Shown: in pieces, positions 27,145 through 34,895 of the stretch
How the letters are laid out: each line of letters begins with the position of its first letter
Numbering within the stretch: the first letter of the stretch is position 1
From: Acidiferrum sp963771295
GTDB taxonomy: Bacteria > Acidobacteriota > Terriglobia > Acidiferrales > UBA7541
NCBI GenBank assembly: GCA_963771295.1
Contig: CAVYTB010000012.1
Location: 66,388-130,387, forward strand
Reading direction: 5' to 3'
Length of the DNA: 64,000 nucleotides
The notes under the pieces: model-generated
Seen by the model: only the letters and a program-made list of their open reading frames with translations
Told to the model about the DNA's origin: nothing
Databases searched by the model: none
Position numbers and translations under genes: made by a program

Positions 27145-27972
27145 TTAATGAAGTCCCGCGATCGCCGTAATCGCTGCGATCGCCGTTTCGGCGGTTGTTG
27201 CCACTTCCGCGACAATAGAAGTGATGGCTACTTCGCTCGATCCGCAGCAGCCACAATCTGAGCTGGCGGGCGCGGCCTGAACGGCCCACGTAGTGGGTGT
27301 CCAGGCGGCCGTTGGTCCTTGCTGCACCAAACCCGCTTCGCTGCCACCGCCGGACGACGTGTTGCTCGATACTCCCGTAGTGCCGGTCGTCATCCCCGGA
27401 GTGCCGTTTCCTGTCCCCGAAGTGCCACTGCCTGGTGTCCCTGTCGTGGTTCCCGGAGCGGTTGTGCTCCCCGGCCCGCCGGAAAAACTCGGCACAAAAC
27501 TCGGAGTCGAGCGCGGAGTAACTCCCTGCGGCGCGCCCTTGGCTTGCGGCGAAGCAGAATGGGGTTGCGGAGGCTTCGAATGCGGTGCTGCTGTCGGTGC
27601 GGCGCCGCCGCCCGATGGCGCCACGGCAGGGGCTTGGCGCGGCGCGGACGCCGGAACTTGGGCGGGCGCTGTGGACGACACGGGACCAACCGGAGGCAAC
27701 TCACCAGAAGCAAATTGACCTTGCCCTTCCGGCGGAAACAGCGTGGCGACTTCTATCGCCGCTACGTTGCTGGAAAGTGATTCCTCGGCTCGACTCGTCG
27801 TCGCGGCGGGGCGCGCCGAAGTGAATGACCCGGCGCTGATCAGAGCTCGAAGGTGCGCGTCACTCAGGTTGAGGCGCGTCTGTATTGTCGCAGGATTGTC
27901 GCGCAGTGCGCTCAGCACACCCGCGTCAGCCGCGGCTTGCTTGGAGAGTTCGGCGACTCGGTCGAGGGCCAA
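27145..27972 (-). CDS. Protein with helical leader-like N-terminus and conserved Cys-rich C-terminal segment
   Basis: 275 residues. Residues 1-50 (LDRVAELSKQAAADAGVLSA then NPATIQTRLNLSDAHLRALI) resemble the short helical bundle of LigA/Nif11-type domains, which often act as leader peptides. The middle is Pro/Ala/Ser/Gly/Thr-rich low complexity. The last 37 residues, CGCCGSSEVAITSIVAEVAT onward, match the C-terminus of the mucin-like partner. I chose the TTG at 27972 because GGAGG lies 7 nt upstream and a TTGACA-type promoter covers the frame further up. First gene of the operon. It could be a surface protein or a modified-peptide precursor. Confidence 0.7.
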   Translation of the reverse strand: MALDRVAELSKQAAADAGVLSALRDNPATIQTRLNLSDAHLRALISAGSFTSARPAATTSRAEESLSSNVAAIEVATLFPPEGQGQFASGELPPVGPVSSTAPAQVPASAPRQAPAVAPSGGGAAPTAAPHSKPPQPHSASPQAKGAPQGVTPRSTPSFVPSFSGGPGSTTAPGTTTGTPGSGTSGTGNGTPGMTTGTTGVSSNTSSGGGSEAGLVQQGPTAAWTPTTWAVQAAPASSDCGCCGSSEVAITSIVAEVATTAETAIAAITAIAGLH

Positions 27973-28024
27973 TGTCCGCCTCCGACAGGGGGACTCACAC
28001 CGCCGTGTCCAGTTTGACGTTGGG

Positions 28025-28053
28025 ATAGTGTTGCTATTAGCTGCCACTGTCAA
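28025..28053 (-). promoter_or_regulatory. Sigma-70-type promoter of the glycoprotein operon
   Basis: On the minus strand TTGACA (28053-28048), a 17-bp spacer, then CACTAT (28030-28025), about 55 bp before the TTG start with GGAGG. The perfect -35 box and ideal spacing make this the probable promoter of the leftward operon of seven genes. Confidence 0.6.
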
Positions 28054-28059
28054 GAGAAT

Positions 28060-28081
28060 TTCGCAGTATTTCGGCTGCGAA
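28060..28081. promoter_or_regulatory. Inverted repeat just upstream of the operon promoter
   Basis: TTCGCAG and CTGCGAA flank an 8-bp spacer directly upstream of the -35 box, in the divergent region between the leftward operon and the rightward glycosyltransferase gene. Placement fits an operator controlling one or both directions, though no dedicated regulator gene lies nearby. Confidence 0.4.
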
Positions 28082-28224
28082 TAAATGTGAGTTCAAGCGC
28101 ACTTAACCTCATTCACTAGCGCCGCGCGCGTTTGCGATTGACCTTTTTCTCCCCGCAGCAGAGAATTTCGGTTCTCTTTCCGTGTTTGACCGGCTCAACC
28201 GGATCGCGGAGGCTTTTTTCACCG

Positions 28225-30546
28225 ATGGAAAACGGCCGGCAAATCGAAGTCTCTTACTGCATCACCTGCCACGGCCGTCTCTGGCAGATCGCGCTAACGC
28301 TGTTCGATAATCTTCGCCGTCTTCGCGACGACGAAGAGCTCGTGCTGCTCGATTACGGCAGCCCCGATGGCCTCAACCGCTTCATCGAATCCTCAACCGC
28401 CTGCCAGAGCGCCATGGAATCCGGCAGGCTTGTCTATGCACAAACCGCGGCGAAACATTATCACTGCCCGAAGGCGAAAAATCTGGCCCACCGCCTTGCA
28501 CGTGGGAAGTTGCTGGTCAATCTTGATGCCGATAACAGCAACTGCCGCATGCGCGCCGCAATCGGACGCCGCTTCTCGAACGGGGATGACCTCATTCTGC
28601 AGATGGATGAGGGTGTGCACGGCGACCCCCTGCGCGGAACGTTCGGCCGCATCTGCGTCCCCCGCTATTGGTTTTACCGGCTGGGTGGATATGACGAAGC
28701 TTTCGAACCCATCGGTCATCAGGACCAGGACTTGATCTGGCGCGCCAAAGCCCTCGGCTTAAGGCATGTTGTCGCGTCAACCGGCGGGCCCGCGCCGGTC
28801 CGCAACACCATGGTCGAAAAGGCCTCCCATACTGGCAAACGCAGTTGGCACGTGATGTGGCGCGCGAACGAAAAGGCCAGCCGCCGCAATCTTAAAGAGG
28901 GCCGCTTAGTCGCCAATGCCCAGGGCTGGGGAAGCGCGGATGTTGCCATCAACTTCAACGAAGCGCGTTTCCTTTCTCCCGTCTCAGCGCAATTGATCTC
29001 ACTCGTTCTGCTGCACCGGCACCCCTCGCTTCCGCTGCTCGTCACACTGCTGGACCGGTACTCTGCGATGCCCCTCATCGGCGAAATTCTGCTGGTGAAT
29101 TGCAATCGGGAATTTACAATCGCGCCCGATCACGCGAGCTCGAAGGTGCGGGCCGTGAATTCCCTGCAACAATCGCAGCCATTTCCGGCAACCGCGGCCG
29201 GTGCGCTCGCCGATTTCCCCGCGGTTCTGCTTACGAGCGACGACGTATTTCTGTCCGAAGATTTGTTGAAGCGCCTGCACAAAGCGTGGTTTCGAGATCC
29301 CTCCATGCTGCACGCCCTCGCCGCGAGCGCTTCAGGCCACCACCGGGGCGTAAATCTCTCGCTCGGCGTTCTTACCACACCCGCCGCCTGCATGACGGCG
29401 CTGGCGAACGGCGCCCGTCTTTGCGCGGAGCTCGCACTCGATCTGCCGTACCGCTGCGAAGATATCCTGCTCTCCTTCTCAGCATCCCCCGACCCGGCCG
29501 CCACGGTGTACCATCGCGCGGACCCCGTCGAGCTGACCGGGCGCGCCGTTCGCAATCGCGTGCGCCCGGTGCCAACAGCAGCGCTTACCCAGATCTCCCG
29601 CTGGTGCCAACGCAACATAGCCCGAGTCTCCGAATCGGCGCTGATCGTGGAGGCAGGCACATCGGCTCCGCTCGTGATTGACGCGGAGCCGTTTTTTGCC
29701 CCGCGTTCAAAAGAAGGGGTCACGTTCGCCGGCCCGTGGGTCGGGGAATTCGGCTGGGAATTGTGCTGGTGGAATCCAATGCTGCGCGCACTTTGTGAAA
29801 ATGCAGGGCACGTGATCGTAGCCGCGCCCGAGTCGAGCCGCTACCTGTACGAATTTGCGACCGAGTTCATCCCGCTAAAAACCGAAGGCCGGCGCTTTGC
29901 CGAAGGAACACTCCTCAGCAAGCTGCCGCGCGTCTGCAACGGCAGCAAGGTCCTGGATCCCGCGGTGCTCTGGGAGGAATTCGGCCTTCAGGAGTGCGAC
30001 GCACTCCGCACCGGAGAACCCTCCTTGACGCCAAAGCGGTGGCGCAATTTGGCGCCGCCCATTCCGGAGCCTCTCATCGCGGACGTGCTTTGCGCGTTTC
30101 GCCCCGAAAAGGTGATCGAGGATCGTCTGATCCCCGGCAAAGACTATCCCGCCGCCCAATGCGAAGAATTGGTCCGGCTGCTATTGTCTGCGGGGCTTCG
30201 CGTCGCTTGCTACGGCGGACCGGACAATTACTGGTTTGAGGGCACAACCGATCTCCGCGGAAAGCCGCTCCATTTGCAGTGTTTGGCTCTGCGCGCCGCG
30301 AAATGCGCACTGGGTCCAAGCAGCGCGCCGCTGCATCTGGCCAGTCTGACGGGGTGTCCTCACGTGACCTGGTCGCGCATCAGTGAGGACATCGCGATTC
30401 GATACGCCGACCATTGGAATCCGTTCCAGACCCCGGCCTGTTTCATCCGCACGCCGCAGCCCTCGCCTTCCGAAGTTGCGCGTGAGGTGTTCGAAACTAT
30501 CGGAGAGAGGGCGGAGGATCTATCGAGACAAGCTACGGCCATATAA
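28225..30546 (+). CDS. Three-module glycosyltransferase
   Basis: 773 residues. Module 1 (about 5-230) is a GT-A enzyme with DAD at 101-103 in LLVNLDADN and an acceptor region GGYDEAFEPIGHQDQDLIWR like galactosyltransferases. Module 2 (about 250-500) resembles exostosin-type GT-A domains, with LLTSDDVFLSEDLL and YRCEDILLSF. Module 3 (about 545-770) starts GPWVGEFGWELCWWNPMLRA and looks like a GT-B domain with nucleotide-sugar region GPSSAPLHLASLTG. No membrane segment, so cytoplasmic. GGAGG lies about 12 nt before the ATG. Its tail overlaps the convergent gene by 27 bp. It probably extends a glycan in several steps. Confidence 0.78.
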   Translation: MENGRQIEVSYCITCHGRLWQIALTLFDNLRRLRDDEELVLLDYGSPDGLNRFIESSTACQSAMESGRLVYAQTAAKHYHCPKAKNLAHRLARGKLLVNLDADNSNCRMRAAIGRRFSNGDDLILQMDEGVHGDPLRGTFGRICVPRYWFYRLGGYDEAFEPIGHQDQDLIWRAKALGLRHVVASTGGPAPVRNTMVEKASHTGKRSWHVMWRANEKASRRNLKEGRLVANAQGWGSADVAINFNEARFLSPVSAQLISLVLLHRHPSLPLLVTLLDRYSAMPLIGEILLVNCNREFTIAPDHASSKVRAVNSLQQSQPFPATAAGALADFPAVLLTSDDVFLSEDLLKRLHKAWFRDPSMLHALAASASGHHRGVNLSLGVLTTPAACMTALANGARLCAELALDLPYRCEDILLSFSASPDPAATVYHRADPVELTGRAVRNRVRPVPTAALTQISRWCQRNIARVSESALIVEAGTSAPLVIDAEPFFAPRSKEGVTFAGPWVGEFGWELCWWNPMLRALCENAGHVIVAAPESSRYLYEFATEFIPLKTEGRRFAEGTLLSKLPRVCNGSKVLDPAVLWEEFGLQECDALRTGEPSLTPKRWRNLAPPIPEPLIADVLCAFRPEKVIEDRLIPGKDYPAAQCEELVRLLLSAGLRVACYGGPDNYWFEGTTDLRGKPLHLQCLALRAAKCALGPSSAPLHLASLTGCPHVTWSRISEDIAIRYADHWNPFQTPACFIRTPQPSPSEVAREVFETIGERAEDLSRQATAI

Positions 30547-31854
30547 GGGCAAAACGCGTGCCAGCAGCGCCCGGTGTTCGTCGTTCAGTTCAGATTCGGC
30601 GCGCGTCGCGGAACCAGCCACAGGTCCCATGATGTGCGCCGCATCCCACAGATTGCGGCCGTGGAAGAAGCGAATGTGCAGCGCCGGGTCGTTCTCGATC
30701 GGCAGTCTCACTCGAAACTGCTGCGCAAACACGGAATCGCTCCCGCGCAGAAGACTCGGGTAACGGTACGGCACCCGCCTCGGGTGCAGGATGGTCGCTT
30801 CTGCGCCTTTCGGGTACTCGGCATATCGCGAGCGTCCGCTGATCAAATCGTGGTGAATGCGGGTTCTGAGCAGCACGGCCGTATCTTCCGCCCTCGCTTG
30901 CATCTGAACCTCGATGCGCTGCGAGTGGTGCCAGTCGTCGTCATCCCAGTTGATGATGAAATCGCCGGTCGCGTGTTCAAGAGCCAGGTTTCGCAGATCG
31001 CCCACCGTGTGCCAGCGGCTCTTGTGAATTCGAAGCTCCTGTATGCGGGAGTCCGCGATCGCAAGCGACTCCTCGCCGTGATTCACAATCAGTAGGTTCT
31101 TATTCGGATAGCTCTGGCTCTTGAAGCACTCGATCGAAATTCTCGCCATCGCATATCGTTCGCGATGCAATCCTGTGATCATGACGGCTGTTACCGGTGG
31201 GGCGGACTCGTGAAACGATCCCACACCCGGCGCGCTAATCGTCTCATCAGGCTTCGCTAGACGGCGGCACCGCGGCACGAGCGGATGAACTTCTTCGAGC
31301 CGATGTTTCACCGTTAACTCCGCAAGCGCATCCAGAAACTCCACCGGTTTGGCGCGGCTCGCGCGTTTTGCCCATTCCCAGCGGTTGCTCCAGATTCCGC
31401 CCGCTGCCCCCCATCGAACCGGCCGCCTCGCAATCTCATTGGCCGATCCGCCATCGCCGGCCTCAGCTCCTTCGCCGGAGATGACAAACACATCCGGATC
31501 AGCCGGGAAACCGCGTCCGCAGTGCTCTACAAACCGAAGAAAATCGCGCGTCACGATCGTGCCGGTATCGGCGTAAACGGTGAATTGCGCTTTGCCGAAG
31601 GCGCGTTGAATCGAATGGAATACCCTCTCGCTCGCGTTCCTCGACTTCGGTCTAACGTGGATGTCGATCGGCGCAAAATCCACGGCCACGGCAAGCGCCA
31701 TCGTTTCATCGCAGCCCTCATCAACATTTGCGAAAATCTGATACTCCTCAATTCCCTCACACTGCCGCAGGGATTCGAGAAGCGCGCGCGCATAGCTGGG
31801 CCGGGAGTCGAGCACCGCGCAAAGCACCTTCCGAAACCAGTTCGCGCCCGGCAT
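30520..31854 (-). CDS. Two-module glycosyltransferase
   Basis: 444 residues. The N-terminal half (about 8-200) has a Rossmann-like glycosyltransferase start, KVLCAVLDSRPSYARALLES, with a probable metal site in YADTGTIVTRDF, reminiscent of GnT-I-like enzymes. The C-terminal half (from about 225) is a family 2 domain: TAVMITGLHRERYAMARISI, then NWDDDDWHH as the metal-binding acid cluster. Its ATG directly follows the stop of the fucosyltransferase-like gene (TGAATG), so the two are a translational pair. Acceptor unknown; the cluster suggests protein O-glycans. Confidence 0.78.
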   Translation of the reverse strand: MPGANWFRKVLCAVLDSRPSYARALLESLRQCEGIEEYQIFANVDEGCDETMALAVAVDFAPIDIHVRPKSRNASERVFHSIQRAFGKAQFTVYADTGTIVTRDFLRFVEHCGRGFPADPDVFVISGEGAEAGDGGSANEIARRPVRWGAAGGIWSNRWEWAKRASRAKPVEFLDALAELTVKHRLEEVHPLVPRCRRLAKPDETISAPGVGSFHESAPPVTAVMITGLHRERYAMARISIECFKSQSYPNKNLLIVNHGEESLAIADSRIQELRIHKSRWHTVGDLRNLALEHATGDFIINWDDDDWHHSQRIEVQMQARAEDTAVLLRTRIHHDLISGRSRYAEYPKGAEATILHPRRVPYRYPSLLRGSDSVFAQQFRVRLPIENDPALHIRFFHGRNLWDAAHIMGPVAGSATRAESELNDEHRALLARVLPLYGRSLSR

Positions 31855-32853
31855 TCAGCAGCAGTCCTCCCGCGGCGCGACCGATTCGGGCCACTCGCGC
31901 CACCAGAAGCAGATCGATTTTAAGTCATCCGGCATCTCGATTCGTTCCCACGTCGGGCCCGTCGTGCCACTCTCCAGAATTCGTCCATCCTGGAATGCCA
32001 GGCACTCCGGGCGCTGGTTGTAGAGGTAAAGGAAGCCGCCGTCTTTGCCATTCAGCAGCCGCCACCGTTGAATATGACCGGTGAAGGTGCTGCACATCGT
32101 GCCCAGAAAGACGTCGCTTTCCGATGCGATCAGCGCCGAGATAATGCCGATCTCGGCCGCATCCATCCGGTCCGGGAAAAATCCTCGGAACAAAGCGGCA
32201 TCGATCATCAGGTGCCGCGGCCAGCGTTCGATAATCGGCTCGAAGTACTGCTCCTCCCTTTCGTCCGAATGAATCAACAGCAACCATCTCGAGGGAACAT
32301 GGCACGCGATGTTATGACAGATTTCTTCGACTGTCACAGCATTAGCCTTCTCATGATCCTGAAGGAAATCCGCCCGCCGAATGTGGATTGAAGCGAACGG
32401 GCCGTGCTGTTTTCTGATCTCGCGCACAATCGAATTCGCGAGCAGTCGGTACGGCGCCTTGATCGCGATCAGGCGGTTACACGCGTAGACCACGCGCGGG
32501 TCGTAACAGAGCGTATAGCTGTAGTAGCCGAGCGTGGAATCGTTACAGGTAGCAAGTACAGGCGCCTCCTCAAACTCCAACAGATTGGCGGAAACGAGTC
32601 GCGACGAGTGGAGATCCGGCAGCAGTTCGCCCTGAACGTCATCGAAATTCCCGACCCCATGCGGATAAAACAGGTCCACGAAGTCGAAAAGGTTCAGGCC
32701 CTTGTCGCTATTGAAGACCGGGTGTTTCGGCTGGCTTAACAGGAGGAAGCGGTTTGAAAGGACGCTCAATCCGACTCCGAGCTCGAGCGACATTAGGTTA
32801 TTGAAGAAGCCTACATTTCCTCCCTGATATAAGTTAAACTTGAGAAGTCTCAT
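31855..32853 (-). CDS. O-fucosyltransferase-like GT-B protein
   Basis: 332 residues. It begins MRLLKFNLYQGGNVGFFNNL, a typical GT-B loop for GDP-fucose enzymes, and carries H157-IRR-AD at 157-162, the arginine motif that binds the GDP-fucose phosphates in protein O-fucosyltransferases and alpha-1,6/1,2 enzymes. LGTMCSTFTGHIQRWR later matches the family's third conserved motif. It is upstream of, and coupled to, the two-module glycosyltransferase. Which sugar acceptor it uses cannot be told from sequence. The start codon overlaps that of the divergent gene. Confidence 0.75.
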   Translation of the reverse strand: MRLLKFNLYQGGNVGFFNNLMSLELGVGLSVLSNRFLLLSQPKHPVFNSDKGLNLFDFVDLFYPHGVGNFDDVQGELLPDLHSSRLVSANLLEFEEAPVLATCNDSTLGYYSYTLCYDPRVVYACNRLIAIKAPYRLLANSIVREIRKQHGPFASIHIRRADFLQDHEKANAVTVEEICHNIACHVPSRWLLLIHSDEREEQYFEPIIERWPRHLMIDAALFRGFFPDRMDAAEIGIISALIASESDVFLGTMCSTFTGHIQRWRLLNGKDGGFLYLYNQRPECLAFQDGRILESGTTGPTWERIEMPDDLKSICFWWREWPESVAPREDCC

Positions 32854-33895
32854 GCACTTCGCGCCCGCGCGCTTCCATTTTGGCGATGCTTTGAGCCGAG
32901 GCCAACTTCCAGCAGCTTACTACATTACCTGCTCAGGGCGCTCTGACGGCGGCGGCGCACATATGCAGGCAATTTACTCGACCATTCTGTATGCGCGGTG
33001 CGCCGGGCTCGTTTACCTACACACGCCGATCGTTTCGGTAGAACATAACGCATTCGGCGATCCGGGTTGGCCCGATAAATGGGAGAGTGCGTTTTCAGCG
33101 GGCTACGGCGAACTCCAATTGGCATCGTTCGACCTCGATGCCGTTAAGCAAGTCGGTGCGGCAGGAATGATGTCGCGTGTTCCGCCGTCACCGCCGGCTG
33201 AACCCGTTCTTTTGCTCGCGTCCGAGTGTCACTGGTACGCCGATGCCCACGCAGATTTCTATTCACTGATCCAGCCGCAAATAAAGCGCCGCTACCATCG
33301 CAATTCGCCTCCGATCACAAGACCGGACGATCGTCTCATCGTCGCCGTTCACGTTCGGCGAGGTGATGTAACCCCGTCGGACCCTGCTCGGTTTACGCCA
33401 AACGAGAGGGTGGCATTTCAAATTGACAAATTGTCGAGCGCTCTTGGGCCGCTACGGCGCGAGTTCCACGTATTTTCGGAGGGAATTGAAGAAGACTTTG
33501 GTCCCATCCGAGAGAGAGCTGTTCTGCATCTTGGCGGCGACGTCTTCGAATGCCTCCAGAGTCTGATCGGCGCGGATATTTTCGTTATGGCAAAGAGTTC
33601 GTTCTCCTACACGGCGGCTTTGCTCTCGCGCGGCATCGTCGTCTATTCACCGTTCTGGCATGCTCCCCTGCAGCAATGGGTCAGTACTGACGCAAACGGC
33701 AATCTGCCTATCGCTCATTTCAGCTGGGCGCTGTCCCGTTATTTACTGCTGCGGTTCGCACACATGCAACGTGGCTCAGAAATTGCCGGAGATCCCGATT
33801 CTCCGGACTCGGTACCCAGATTTCCGGAAAGTTATCTTCCCGCATCAGTCTCAACAGGACTCGCGGATTCTCGCGATCCGTCTTCCGCCTCTTGA
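32852..33895 (+). CDS. Alpha-1,2-fucosyltransferase-like protein with altered C-terminus
   Basis: 347 residues. It contains YYITCSGRSDGGGAHMQAIY, a glycine-rich donor loop, and HVRRGD at 167-172, the hallmark of GT11 and related GDP-fucose enzymes; later IGADIFVMAKSSFSYTAALL matches the family's last motif. The ATG at 32852 shares bases with the divergent start codon (CATG), so the real start may be a little downstream. The last 40 residues look foreign, and the DNA there overlaps an IS110 remnant on the other strand, suggesting that the original C-terminus was replaced. Confidence 0.7.
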   Translation: MHFAPARFHFGDALSRGQLPAAYYITCSGRSDGGGAHMQAIYSTILYARCAGLVYLHTPIVSVEHNAFGDPGWPDKWESAFSAGYGELQLASFDLDAVKQVGAAGMMSRVPPSPPAEPVLLLASECHWYADAHADFYSLIQPQIKRRYHRNSPPITRPDDRLIVAVHVRRGDVTPSDPARFTPNERVAFQIDKLSSALGPLRREFHVFSEGIEEDFGPIRERAVLHLGGDVFECLQSLIGADIFVMAKSSFSYTAALLSRGIVVYSPFWHAPLQQWVSTDANGNLPIAHFSWALSRYLLLRFAHMQRGSEIAGDPDSPDSVPRFPESYLPASVSTGLADSRDPSSAS

Positions 33896-34046
33896 CGCGC
33901 TTCGCCTTGATCTGCGATGGATCGCCAATCCACAGCTCGAAACCCAGTTCAGTGAGCAGTCGCTCGAACCAGCGTGCATTTCCGGTAGACTCCACGCCTA
34001 CTGGTACACGGATTCCTCGCTGCTGGAGGTCTCGAAAGAAACTGAA
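33720..34046 (-). pseudogene. IS110-family transposase fragment
   Basis: The minus-strand reading LQQRGIRVPVGVESTGNARW, then FERLLTELGFELWIGDPSQI and IWVPSPENRDLRQFL, matches the N-terminal (DEDD) half of IS110 transposases. A stop codon and lack of start on one side and an unrelated tail after RQFL on the other show it is only a piece. It overlaps the 3' end of the fucosyltransferase-like gene and lies about 250 bp from the island boundary, marking a past insertion and deletion. Confidence 0.8.
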
Positions 34047-34159
34047 ACTTGGTCAGAGTAAACTCTCTCACTCGCCCTGGTACAAAAAGTCGGTCCGGTC
34101 ACTCCCTCATGACTACCCCGTTTAGTTACCTTTACTGACTCGGTAAATCCGGCCCCGAA

Positions 34160-34170
34160 GTCGGCCCCGT
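34160..34170. repeat. Terminal 11-bp direct repeat of the left-hand island
   Basis: GTCGGCCCCGT, identical and in the same orientation as 10944-10954 near the other end of the same island. An exact pair placed at both inner ends suggests integrase arm-binding sites. Chance matching of GC-rich 11-mers in this genome is possible. Confidence 0.45.
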
Positions 34171-34298
34171 TCTTCGCGGAAAGTCGGGGATACAGGGGAA
34201 CGCAAGGGTAAGTCACACTCGCCTCTATTTCCTTGAAACTAACGCACTTGTTGTGTTTTGAGTAATTTACGCAGAGTTATGAAAAGACGATAAATCAA

Positions 34299-34311
34299 AT
34301 CCTAAGTCTTG
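34299..34311. other. Internal attachment site: exact copy of the tRNA-Leu anticodon stem-loop
   Basis: ATCCTAAGTCTTG, identical to 37140-37152 where the same bases form the 5' anticodon stem and loop of the broken tRNA-Leu. The two copies flank a 2.84-kb segment that carries the spare tRNA-Leu. The simplest reading is an attachment site duplicated by a first insertion and then used by a second, so two islands sit in tandem. Confidence 0.75.
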
Positions 34312-34486
34312 TTTACGTGTCATTTTCCCTTGATATTTAGCACTTTTCTGGAAACTATGCCCGCTACTATTCCCTGTGTTTGCATTTTTCTGCGCAGTTC
34401 CATGAAGCTTGCCATGTTCTGGACGGCGTTCAGGGTGCTGAAGGTTGCGTTGTGGATGAGCACTGGCTGAGGGAGGCGCCAAAAGC

Positions 34487-34560
34487 CCTTTGACCCTTGG
34501 AGAAAAGGCATTTGAGGCGGCTAGGGACGACGAAGCCGGGGAACACGTGCTACGGGCTGC
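34487..34560. repeat. Imperfect direct repeat A, copy 1
   Basis: Starts CCCTTTGACCCTTGGAGAA and continues through GGCGGCTAGGGACGACGAA to a GTGCTACGGGCTGC end. Copy 2 lies at 36494-36567. The block TACGGGCTGCSTGATGGCC following copy 1 recurs near 35917. These repeats delimit small gene modules in the right-hand island. Confidence 0.65.
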
Positions 34561-34597
34561 GTGATGGCCTCAAAAAGCAACAATCGGTGATGCGAGT

Positions 34598-34724
34598 GGA
34601 AAGGGCACCTGTCAGAGTTAAACCCTTTCCACCCTTTCTTAGGAACACTGTCACGGGCACGCTACGCCCTGTACATCGCACGTCAAGCTGGCAGTTTTGA
34701 CAGGTGCTGCCTTTAAGCCAGCTT
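34598..34724. ncRNA. Possible structured RNA element
   Basis: Three inverted-repeat pairs are interleaved: GGAAAGGG (34598) with CCCTTTCC (34623), GCACCTGTCA (34605) with TGACAGGTGC (34698), and AAGCTGGC (34685) with GCCAGCTT (34717). The first and second cannot all form at once, so alternative folds are possible, as in switches or attenuators. No known RNA family is recognised, and expression is unproven. Confidence 0.3.
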
Positions 34725-34759
34725 CTTTTTACTTAGAAACAAGAAATAACGAACAACAA

Positions 34760-34792
34760 CCCCCACCCGTTTTCTTGGCGTTCGGGTGGGGG
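34760..34792. terminator. GC-rich hairpin
   Basis: CCCCCACCCG pairs exactly with CGGGTGGGGG across a 13-nt loop. No T-run follows, so rho-independent termination is uncertain. A related hairpin lies at 35946-35982, again just before a copy of repeat B. Confidence 0.45.
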
Positions 34793-34844
34793 ATGACTAC
34801 TAGACGGGTGCTTTCGATTCGGACGCTACAGCCGCTTGATGTTG

Positions 34845-34895
34845 GTGTCAAGCGAAGCGATAGGGCGCGAGAAGGGCATGACAATCTCTGCCCCG
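34845..34895. repeat. Imperfect direct repeat B, copy 1
   Basis: GTGTCAAGCGAAGCGATA followed by GGGCGCGAGAAGGGC and a CTCTGCCC end. Copy 2 at 36033-36087 has a 2-bp insertion (CA) in the middle. Both copies follow a hairpin and precede a small gene, so they may be shared 5' regulatory or recombination modules. Confidence 0.65.

Noticed and set aside
16045..28053. Lanthipeptide, YcaO or radical SAM peptide cluster
   Set aside because: None of those enzymes is encoded; the modifying genes present are oxygenases and glycosyltransferases.
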